Assembly (NCBI GenBank): GCA_002406015.1
Contig: DHMX01000016.1
Location: forward strand, 1 to 31,380
DNA: 31,380 bases
Origin: Lachnospiraceae bacterium UBA4631
GTDB taxonomy: Bacteria > Bacillota > Clostridia > Lachnospirales > Lachnospiraceae
Direction of reading: 5' to 3'
Both the position numbers and the translations under genes were made by a program. How positions within the stretch are numbered: the stretch's first letter is position 1; every line of letters begins with the position of its first letter. The notes below the pieces were generated by a model that was not told the DNA's origin, made no database searches, and saw only the letters and a program-made list of their open reading frames with translations. This document shows, piece by piece, positions 7,022-12,975 of this stretch.

Positions 7022-8236
7022 ATGTATACCAAGACCTTTGAAGAATTAAAGCAGGATTCCCGAACAAAATTAATATTAGATATGCGGAAGCCGGAGGAAT
7101 ATAAGCGGGAAACCTATCCGGAAGCTGAAAATATATATTATGAAGAATTTGAAGCCAGAAAGAATGAATTGCCAAAGGACCGTCCGATTTACCTGATATG
7201 TTATACCGGCAATAAAAGTGATGACTGGGCAGAAACACTGACCGGCGAGGGCTATGAAGCCTATAGCCTAAAAGGCGGTTATCAGGAATATCTTCGGATG
7301 TATTTAAAAGATATGATGGAACAAATGGATGCGGAGGAGCAAAGAAGACAGGAAGCCGGTGAGGAACAGGAAGTAAACGGTAAGCTGTCTCCCGCAGAGC
7401 AATACTGTAAGGATGTGGAGCGGAGTATTGTTAAAAAGTTCCGGAAGGACATTTGGCGGAAATTCACACAGGGAATCAATGAGTATGAAATGATTCAGGA
7501 CGGAGATAAGATTGCTGTCTGCATATCCGGCGGAAAGGATTCCATGCTGATGGCGAAGCTGTTTCAGGAATTGGAGCGGCATGGCAGAAAGAATTTTGAA
7601 GTGGTCTATCTGGTTATGAATCCGGGCTACAATGATATGAATTATCAGGTGATAACCAATAACGCCAAGCTGTTGCAGGTTCCGATTACGGTCTTTCAGA
7701 CCGAGATTTTTGATACGGTAGCGGATATTGGAGACTCGCCATGCTATTTATGTGCCAGAATGCGGCGGGGCTATCTATACAGTAAAGCAAAGGAACTGGG
7801 CTGTAATAAGATTGCCTTAGGCCACCATTATGATGATGTGATAGAAACGATTTTAATGGGAATGTTATATGGCGGACAGGTTCAGACCATGATGCCGAAG
7901 CTGCACAGTACGAATTTTGAAGGAATGGAGCTGATTCGTCCCCTATATCTTGTACGGGAGGATGCCATCAAGCATTGGAGAGATTATAATCATTTGCATT
8001 TTATTCAATGTGCGTGTCGGTTTACGGAGAGCTGTGCGTCCTGCGGAGGAACGGAAAAAGGGTCAAAACGAGCAGAGATTAAGGAATTAATCCGGGAGCT
8101 GGCAGAGAAAAATCCGGTGATAGAAAAGAATATTTTCCGAAGCGTAGAGAATGTGAATCTAAGCACCGTAATTGCATATAAAGAAAACGGAGTGAAGCAT
8201 CATTTTCTGGATGATTACGATAATGAACCTGCATAA
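7022..8236 (+). CDS. Rhodanese domain fused to a TtcA-like tRNA-thiolation ATP-pyrophosphatase
   Basis: A 404-aa two-domain protein. Residues 1 to about 95 are a rhodanese fold with the persulfide-carrying Cys60 in the loop CYTGNKS, preceded by LDMRKPEEY and followed by LKGGYQEYL. After a charged linker, residues about 130-404 are an ATP-pyrophosphatase of the TtcA/TilS group: the PP-loop SGGKDS is at 169-174, CxxC at Cys241 and Cys244, and further cysteines at 330, 332, 338 and 341 could complete a 4Fe-4S site as in TtcA. TtcA makes 2-thiocytidine at tRNA position 32; the exact target here is not proved. The fusion suggests that the rhodanese hands sulfur directly to the thiolation site. An AAGGAG lies upstream of the ATG. 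A cysteine desulfurase upstream could charge the rhodanese. Confidence 0.85.
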   Translation: MYTKTFEELKQDSRTKLILDMRKPEEYKRETYPEAENIYYEEFEARKNELPKDRPIYLICYTGNKSDDWAETLTGEGYEAYSLKGGYQEYLRMYLKDMMEQMDAEEQRRQEAGEEQEVNGKLSPAEQYCKDVERSIVKKFRKDIWRKFTQGINEYEMIQDGDKIAVCISGGKDSMLMAKLFQELERHGRKNFEVVYLVMNPGYNDMNYQVITNNAKLLQVPITVFQTEIFDTVADIGDSPCYLCARMRRGYLYSKAKELGCNKIALGHHYDDVIETILMGMLYGGQVQTMMPKLHSTNFEGMELIRPLYLVREDAIKHWRDYNHLHFIQCACRFTESCASCGGTEKGSKRAEIKELIRELAEKNPVIEKNIFRSVENVNLSTVIAYKENGVKHHFLDDYDNEPA

Positions 8237-8252
8237 ATGAATCAAAAAAGAA

Positions 8253-8301
8253 ACAGACTGTCATGATTACTTAGTAAAGTGTTCATGGCAGTCTGTATTT
8301 T
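8253..8301. terminator. Bidirectional terminator between convergent genes
   Basis: ACAGACTGTCATGA (8253-8266) pairs over 14 bp, with one wobble, with TCATGGCAGTCTGT (8283-8296). The + strand continues ATTTTATC. On the minus strand the stem is followed by TTCTTTTTTG, a stronger U-tract. It serves the rhodanese-TtcA gene and the minus-strand 47-aa gene, whose stop is at 8313. Confidence 0.8.
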
Positions 8302-8312
8302 ATCTATGCGTA

Positions 8313-8456
8313 TTAGCTATATAAAGATGTGTGATAACGAAGGGAACGGTAGATTTTGTAAATTAACGTTCCAATCATAGACACAACTAAATACAGGGTG
8401 GACAGCACACCGGCAGCCCCACCGAGAATGACGAGCAATAAAATACCAATATTCAT
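8313..8456 (-). CDS. Small hypothetical membrane protein, 47 aa
   Basis: A complete small gene that length cut-offs would miss. AAGGAG (plus-strand 8466-8471) lies nine bases before the ATG. The product is 47 aa: a hydrophobic stretch of about 30 residues (from NIGILLLVILGG to MIGTLIYKIY), then a basic, Tyr- and Ser-rich tail (RSLRYHTSLYS). This fits a single-pass membrane peptide with the tail on one side. It sits 61 bases downstream of another uncharacterised membrane protein gene on the same strand and ends just before a strong terminator, so the two are probably one operon. I do not recognise the family and assign no function. Confidence 0.6.
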   Translation of the reverse strand: MNIGILLLVILGGAAGVLSTLYLVVSMIGTLIYKIYRSLRYHTSLYS

Positions 8457-8498
8457 AATTATAATCTCCTTTATTCCATTTTATGTACGCAAAACAGA

Positions 8499-8516
8499 CC
8501 TGTGAAAAAGCACAGG
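8499..8516 (-). other. Short hairpin between two minus-strand genes
   Basis: CCTGTG and CACAGG form a 6-bp stem around a six-base A-rich (plus strand) loop, immediately after the stop codon of the 8518-8946 gene. On the minus strand TCTGTTTTG follows, so it may be a weak or partial terminator that lowers expression of the downstream 47-aa gene. Confidence 0.4.
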
Positions 8517-8517
8517 A

Positions 8518-8946
8518 TTAGCAGTAGCTTAAAATAGAAATCGGAGATTTTTTACCGTCAATATGCTGAATATACTGAATGATAAGCACCGTACTAAGGA
8601 CGGGAGAATGGTACATAGGCTGTCGTTGGACAAATAGAAAATGACAACCCTCCTGCTGTAATACCGAAATTACAACCGAAAGCTCCAGCCGTAGTCTGGG
8701 TGATTCCATGATACGGCGACCCTTCCGTAATGCCTGTAACAAAACATGGCGGCCTAACAATTCTTCCGTACAAATGGTCTGGGAAGAAGCGATACCGTCA
8801 GAGGTGGTGATGGTGGAACGCAGTACATTGGTATGATTGGGTACAAAAACATAATCTGCAGCCAATAACTCCAGATAAATGCAGGAACACAACATAGCAA
8901 GTATAATCATAATGCTAAAATATTTTTTTGATGCATTCGTATCCAT
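8518..8946 (-). CDS. Hypothetical membrane-anchored protein, 142 aa
   Basis: The product begins MDTNASKKYFSIMIILAMLCSCIYL: a short basic start and a hydrophobic helix at about residues 10-30, suggesting an N-terminal anchor or uncleaved signal with the remaining 110 residues outside the cell. The soluble part has no motif that I recognise; it includes a basic patch (QALRKGRRIMESPRLRLEL). The ATG at 8946 is preferred over an in-frame ATG at 8973, because the latter overlaps the -10 box of a good promoter and the former has GGGGTGA upstream. The predicted 5' leader is then only about 11 bases. It is divergent from hsp20 and probably co-transcribed with the 47-aa gene downstream. Function unknown. 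Confidence 0.65.
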   Translation of the reverse strand: MDTNASKKYFSIMIILAMLCSCIYLELLAADYVFVPNHTNVLRSTITTSDGIASSQTICTEELLGRHVLLQALRKGRRIMESPRLRLELSVVISVLQQEGCHFLFVQRQPMYHSPVLSTVLIIQYIQHIDGKKSPISILSYC

Positions 8947-8963
8947 ATCGTCACCCCATGCAT

Positions 8964-8992
8964 ATTGTAGCAAAGTTATACAGCAGATTCAA
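8964..8992 (-). promoter_or_regulatory. Promoter for the 142-aa / 47-aa minus-strand operon
   Basis: Read on the minus strand, TTGAAT (8992-8987) and TACAAT (8969-8964) are separated by exactly 17 bases, a good sigma-A promoter. Predicted initiation is near 8957, only about 11 bases before the start codon at 8946. Confidence 0.6.
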
Positions 8993-9023
8993 TAAAAATG
9001 AATCGCAAAAAAGATAAAAAGAA

Positions 9024-9050
9024 TTAGCACTCACCTATTGACAGTGCTAA
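9024..9050 (+). promoter_or_regulatory. CIRCE operator (HrcA binding site)
   Basis: TTAGCACTC, nine bases, then CAGTGCTAA matches the CIRCE inverted repeat (second arm normally GAGTGCTAA; one mismatch). HrcA binds CIRCE and represses heat-shock genes in Gram-positive bacteria. The right arm overlaps the -35 box of the hsp20 promoter, so bound HrcA would directly block RNA polymerase. Confidence 0.88.
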
Positions 9051-9066
9051 CAAGATGTGTTATATT
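9038..9066 (+). promoter_or_regulatory. Sigma-A promoter of hsp20
   Basis: A perfect -35 TTGACA (9038-9043) and a TATATT -10 (9061-9066) are separated by exactly 17 bases. The -35 is embedded in the CIRCE operator. Confidence 0.85.
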
Positions 9067-9131
9067 ACACCTAGAACAAAGAAAAACAGAAGTCATTCTG
9101 TTGCAGCGAGTGAAATAAGGAGGACAAGATT

Positions 9132-9545
9132 ATGATAGTACCAAGTTTTTTCAATGATGATTATTTTGATGAAGTATTTAACAATATTCGCGGAAAAGAA
9201 TCCGTAAAGCCGTTAATGCGGACAGATGTAAAGGAAATCGGCAGTGATTATCTGTTAGAGATTGAGATGCCGGGATTTGAAAAGGATGAAATTCATGCAG
9301 AGCTGGAAAAAGGCTACCTGACGATTAGCGGACTTCATACCAATAAGCTCGATGAGGATGAAAAATGCGGAAAATATGTACGCAGAGAACGGTATCTCGG
9401 TAAATGCTCCAGAAGCTTTTATATCGGAGAGAATCTGAAGCAGGAGGATGTAAAGGCAAAATACGAAAACGGTATTTTAAGTGTGGTATTCCCGAAGGAT
9501 AAGAAGCCGGAGATAGAGGAAAAGAAACGAATTTCCATTGAATAA
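9132..9545 (+). CDS. Small heat-shock protein, Hsp20/alpha-crystallin family
   Basis: A 137-aa ATP-independent chaperone that holds unfolding proteins under stress. The alpha-crystallin domain covers about residues 29-130: it opens with RTDVKEIGSDYLLEIEMPGFEKDEI, contains YLTISG, and ends with the conserved YENGILSVVFPK strand. The short N-terminal region (PSFFNDDYFDEVF) is typical. AAGGAGG lies eight bases before the ATG. Regulation is visible: a CIRCE operator over a consensus promoter. It ends before a strong bidirectional terminator, so it is monocistronic. Clostridial homologues are often called hsp18. Control of a small Hsp by CIRCE is known in some species but less general than for groES-groEL and hrcA-dnaK. 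Confidence 0.95.
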   Translation: MIVPSFFNDDYFDEVFNNIRGKESVKPLMRTDVKEIGSDYLLEIEMPGFEKDEIHAELEKGYLTISGLHTNKLDEDEKCGKYVRRERYLGKCSRSFYIGENLKQEDVKAKYENGILSVVFPKDKKPEIEEKKRISIE

Positions 9546-9588
9546 GGGGAAGGTGTAAGGAAAACAGCGTAACGAAATAAGGATACTG

Positions 9589-9630
9589 AAAAAGCAGGAA
9601 TCGGAAGTTGTGATATGATTCCTGCTTTTT
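9589..9630. terminator. Strong terminator after hsp20
   Basis: AAAAAGCAGGAATC (9589-9602) pairs perfectly with GATTCCTGCTTTTT (9617-9630), giving a 14-bp stem with A and T flanks on the two arms, so it can act in both directions. Confidence 0.9.
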
Positions 9631-9669
9631 CGTTGACAACAATTTCTTCCATCTGTGCCGGTTTTCGTG

Positions 9670-9675
9670 TATAAT
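9670..9675 (+). promoter_or_regulatory. Candidate -10 box for topB
   Basis: A consensus TATAAT lies 29 bases before the topB start. The matching -35 position (TTCCAT at 9647) is weak. A perfect TTGACA at 9633 is 31 bases away and cannot pair with it. Confidence 0.4.
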
Positions 9676-9704
9676 GGAGTCTGTGAGTGAACAGGAAGGC
9701 AGGA

Positions 9705-11708
9705 ATGGGTTTGAAGAATTTATATATAGCGGAAAAGCCGAGTGTTGCAAGGGAATTTGCTAAGGCACTGAAGGTTTCCGGAGGAAAACAGGATGGATAT
9801 ATAGAAGATGAACACAGCATTGTAACCTGGTGCGTAGGGCATCTGGTAACAATGAGTTATCCGGAGGTATATGACCCTGCACTGGCCAGATGGAGTATGG
9901 AAACAATACCGTTTATTCCAAAGCAATTCCAATACGAAGTCATAGGAAATGCTGCCAAGCAGTTTCAGATAGTGAAAGGACTGTTAAACCGGGAAGATGT
10001 CGGCTGCATTTATGTATGCACAGACTCCGGACGCGAAGGAGAATATATTTACCGTCTGGTTGACCAGATGGCGGGCGTAGACCCCAAGAAGGAACGAAAA
10101 AGAGTCTGGATTGATTCCCAGACGGAGGAAGAGATTCTGCGAGGGGTAAGAGAGGCAAAGCAGCTATCCGAATATGATAATTTAGGAGCTGCGGCATATT
10201 CGCGGGCAAAGGAAGATTACCTGATGGGTATTAACTTCTCGCGGGTATTGACATTGAAGTATGGCTTTGCAGTCAAAAATTACTTAAATGAATCCCGCTC
10301 CGGAGCAATTTCGGTCGGACGTGTTATGACCTGTGTATTAGGTATGGTAGTTCAGCGGGAACGGGCAATCCGGGAATTTGTAAAGACTCCGTTCTATCGT
10401 GTCATAGCGACAGTTGCGGCAGGAGAGGATAGCTTTGATGCAGAATGGCGGGCAGTTGAGGGAAGTGCATATTATCAATCACCCAAGCTCTATAAGGAAA
10501 ACGGCTTTTTGAAAAAAGAAACCGCAGAGGAGTTGATTGAGAAGCTTAAGCAGCCATTACCGTTACAGGCAGAGATTGAAAAGATAGAAAAAAAAGTAGA
10601 GAAGAAAAATCCTCCCATGCTATATAATCTGGCGGATTTGCAAAATGACTGTTCCCGGTTGTTTAAGATTAGTCCGGATGAGACCTTGAAGCTTGTGCAG
10701 GAATTATATGAAAAGAAGCTTGTAACCTATCCGAGAACGGATGCCAGAGTGCTGTCAACGGCGGTCAGCAAGGAAATATATAAAAATATACAAGGACTGA
10801 AGGGATATACGCCGGTAGCGAAATACGCAGAGACAATTATGGAAACCGGCAGTTATAAGACCATTGCCAAGACAAAATATGTAAATGATAAGCAGATAAC
10901 AGACCATTATGCGATTATACCGACCGGGCAGGGGCTTGGAGCGTTGCAAAGTATGTCTCATACCGGGCAGGGGGTATATGAACTGATTAGCCGACGGTTT
11001 TTATCCGTCTTTTATCCGGCAGCGGAATATCAGAAAGCAGCATTGACCTTACAGCGAAGCGGAGAACGGTTTTTTGCGGGCTTCCGGGTGCTGTATAAGC
11101 AGGGCTTTCTGGAAGTGGCAGGAAATGCATTTACCCGCAAGAAGGGAGATGAGGAGGAAGAGGAGAAGTTCAGTCCTGCATTGATTCAGGCAATTGCCGG
11201 AATGAAGAAGGGAATGCAGTTAGATATACGGGATTTTGAAATCCGGGAGGGCGAGACAAAGCCACCGAGCCGGTATACCTCCGGTACACTGGTTATCGCA
11301 ATGGAAAAAGCAGGCTCCGATATTGAAGAGGAAGAACTGCGGGACTATATGAAGGGCAGCGGAATCGGAACCAGTGCTACGCGGGCAGAGATTATCAAGA
11401 AGTTAATGAACATAGGATATATGGCATTGAATAAAAAGACACAGATTGTAACTCCGACCTTAAAAGGAGAAATGATTTATGATATTGTGTATTATTCCAT
11501 TAATGCATTGCTACAGCCCAAGCTGACTGCCAGTTGGGAAAAGGGACTTGGGCAGGTAGAACGAGGAGAGATTACAGAGGAGCATTATATGCAGATTCTG
11601 GAGAACTTTGTTGCTAAGAAGACAGAGCTGGTGAAAGGCTTGAATAATCAATATGCATTTACACCATTGTTTGACAAGGCGGCAGCGTATTATAAGAAAG
11701 GAAAATGA
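9705..11708 (+). CDS. topB: DNA topoisomerase III (type IA)
   Basis: A 667-aa type IA topoisomerase that cuts one DNA strand through a tyrosine and decatenates or relaxes DNA. The N-terminal TOPRIM domain shows IAEKPSVAREFAKAL and CTDSGREGE (about residues 106-114). The catalytic tyrosine is Tyr342 in VTYPRTDAR. Length is close to E. coli TopB, and there are no C-terminal zinc fingers, which separates it from TopA. The ATG at 9705 has AGGAAGG upstream; an in-frame GTG at 9687 is less likely. The next gene starts one base after the stop codon, so the two are probably translated together. TopB copies on mobile elements are common, but here it sits among core genes with no element nearby. Confidence 0.94.
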   Translation: MGLKNLYIAEKPSVAREFAKALKVSGGKQDGYIEDEHSIVTWCVGHLVTMSYPEVYDPALARWSMETIPFIPKQFQYEVIGNAAKQFQIVKGLLNREDVGCIYVCTDSGREGEYIYRLVDQMAGVDPKKERKRVWIDSQTEEEILRGVREAKQLSEYDNLGAAAYSRAKEDYLMGINFSRVLTLKYGFAVKNYLNESRSGAISVGRVMTCVLGMVVQRERAIREFVKTPFYRVIATVAAGEDSFDAEWRAVEGSAYYQSPKLYKENGFLKKETAEELIEKLKQPLPLQAEIEKIEKKVEKKNPPMLYNLADLQNDCSRLFKISPDETLKLVQELYEKKLVTYPRTDARVLSTAVSKEIYKNIQGLKGYTPVAKYAETIMETGSYKTIAKTKYVNDKQITDHYAIIPTGQGLGALQSMSHTGQGVYELISRRFLSVFYPAAEYQKAALTLQRSGERFFAGFRVLYKQGFLEVAGNAFTRKKGDEEEEEKFSPALIQAIAGMKKGMQLDIRDFEIREGETKPPSRYTSGTLVIAMEKAGSDIEEEELRDYMKGSGIGTSATRAEIIKKLMNIGYMALNKKTQIVTPTLKGEMIYDIVYYSINALLQPKLTASWEKGLGQVERGEITEEHYMQILENFVAKKTELVKGLNNQYAFTPLFDKAAAYYKKGK

Positions 11709-11709
11709 A

Positions 11710-12399
11710 ATGAGACAGGAAGAATTACAGGCAGCATGTAAGGTATCATGCTTATTTGAATGTTTAGAGGAAACCTTGGCACAGGATTTACTGGAAAAGG
11801 TAGAATATCCTTGGGAGGCATTGGGACAGATTGGAGATTTTATTGCAAAATTAGGACCGACTCTGCCAAGCGAGGAATATGAAGAGCGGGAAGGACAGGT
11901 ATGGATTGCCAGAACCGCAAAGGTATATCCGAATACGACCATCATCGGACCGACCATTATCGGACCGGATACAGAAGTGCGACCGGGTGCGTTTATCCGG
12001 GGAAATGCGTTGGTAGGCTCCGGATGTGTCGTAGGTAATTCTACCGAATTAAAGAATGTAATCATTTTTAACTGCGTGCAGGTTCCGCACTATAATTATG
12101 TGGGAGATTCCATTCTGGGCTATAAATCCCATATGGGGGCAGGAAGCATTACAAGTAATGTGAAGGCAGATAAGTCACTGGTAGAAATAAAGAGCGGGGA
12201 AGCCCGAATTGAAACCGGACGCAAAAAGGTGGGTGCGATTCTGGGTGACTTCGTTGAGATAGGCTGTAATACCGTTCTCAATCCGGGAAGCGTCATAGGC
12301 TGCCACAGCAATGTATACCCATTATCTATGGTAAGAGGCTATGTGCCGGCAGAGAGCATTTATAAGAAGCAGGGAGAAGTCGTACAGAAGCACGAATAA
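11710..12399 (+). CDS. Left-handed beta-helix protein (GlmU C-terminal-like)
   Basis: A 229-aa protein with hexapeptide repeats: TIIGPTIIGPDTEVRPGAFIRG and later IGCNTVLNPGSVIG show the regular Ile/Val-Gly-x-x-x spacing of the left-handed beta-helix. The helical N-terminal 60 residues replace the uridylyltransferase domain of GlmU. The family includes acetyltransferases and nucleotidyltransferases and is often labelled as UDP-GlcNAc pyrophosphorylase-related, but no pyrophosphorylase motif is visible, so I would not assign that activity. The catalytic His and Lys residues of the GlmU acetyltransferase cannot be placed with confidence. The ATG at 11710 has AAAGG upstream and lies one base after the topB stop. 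A strong terminator follows. Confidence 0.75.
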   Translation: MRQEELQAACKVSCLFECLEETLAQDLLEKVEYPWEALGQIGDFIAKLGPTLPSEEYEEREGQVWIARTAKVYPNTTIIGPTIIGPDTEVRPGAFIRGNALVGSGCVVGNSTELKNVIIFNCVQVPHYNYVGDSILGYKSHMGAGSITSNVKADKSLVEIKSGEARIETGRKKVGAILGDFVEIGCNTVLNPGSVIGCHSNVYPLSMVRGYVPAESIYKKQGEVVQKHE

Positions 12400-12431
12400 A
12401 AAAGAACCTCCTCATATAGAGGAGGTTCTTT
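12400..12431. terminator. Bidirectional terminator between convergent genes
   Basis: GAACCTCCTC (12404-12413) pairs perfectly with GAGGAGGTTC (12419-12428) across a five-base loop, with AAAA before and TTTT after. It starts directly after one stop codon and ends directly before the other gene's stop codon. Confidence 0.92.
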
Positions 12432-12881
12432 TCATACAGAAGGCGGGATTGCCTGCTCTAATGCATGCTTAATTGCCTGTGATAAAATTACCGATGTATA
12501 CTGGCTGTCTGTGGAATAAGTGATTTCATCCGGATTGGTAATTTCCGGTAGCTGCTGGTTAATTTCTTCCAGAGCAGGTGTCAGAAGCGGATACATGGTT
12601 GTAACGGTATCATTCAGGTTAGCAATGGATACGTCACAGATACGGTCACTGTCTACCGTCACCTGAACCTCCAGAACGGAGTCTCCCAGTTGGACAGTAG
12701 AAGTATATACACCGGGTATGTAAGAGGCGGTTTCTGTTAATTCTTGGGTATTTTGTTCCGAACGGTCAGGTAGGAACATTAAAAGAAGCAGCAAAAGAAG
12801 CAGAATGCCAAGTACCACAAATATGATGGTATAAATCAGCTCTTTTGCCTTAAATATTAGGATTTTGGTATTAGAACCCAT
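12432..12881 (-). CDS. Membrane-anchored FMN-binding-domain-like protein
   Basis: A 149-aa protein with one strong membrane helix at about residues 16-37 (IYTIIFVVLGILLLLLLLLM), a polar linker and an extracytoplasmic domain. The pattern PGVYTSTVQLGDSVLEVQVTVDSDRICDVSI followed at the C-terminus by DSQYTSVILSQAIKHAL resembles the FMN_bind domain (PF04205). In that family a SGAT-type motif receives FMN covalently on Thr; here the equivalent place reads STDSQYTS, so the flavin-attachment motif looks degenerate. It could be a non-flavin relative. GAGGTGAT five bases before the ATG supports the start. It is divergent from addB and ends at a shared terminator. Confidence is moderate for the fold and low for function. 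Confidence 0.6.
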   Translation of the reverse strand: MGSNTKILIFKAKELIYTIIFVVLGILLLLLLLLMFLPDRSEQNTQELTETASYIPGVYTSTVQLGDSVLEVQVTVDSDRICDVSIANLNDTVTTMYPLLTPALEEINQQLPEITNPDEITYSTDSQYTSVILSQAIKHALEQAIPPSV

Positions 12882-12975
12882 AATATCACCTCACGTTTCC
12901 TATACTTATATATATTCAGAAGAAGTAAAAATATGACTGAAGGAAGCAGTTTGCGTTAGAAAAGGAGTTTATAAA

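Noticed and set aside
9633..9675. TTGACA at 9633 as the -35 of topB
   Set aside because: It is 31 bases from the TATAAT, far outside a workable spacer, and partly follows the hsp20 terminator.
11511..12065. A 184-aa minus-strand ORF across topB and the beta-helix gene
   Set aside because: Both + strand genes have family motifs throughout; the antisense frame has none and no start signal.
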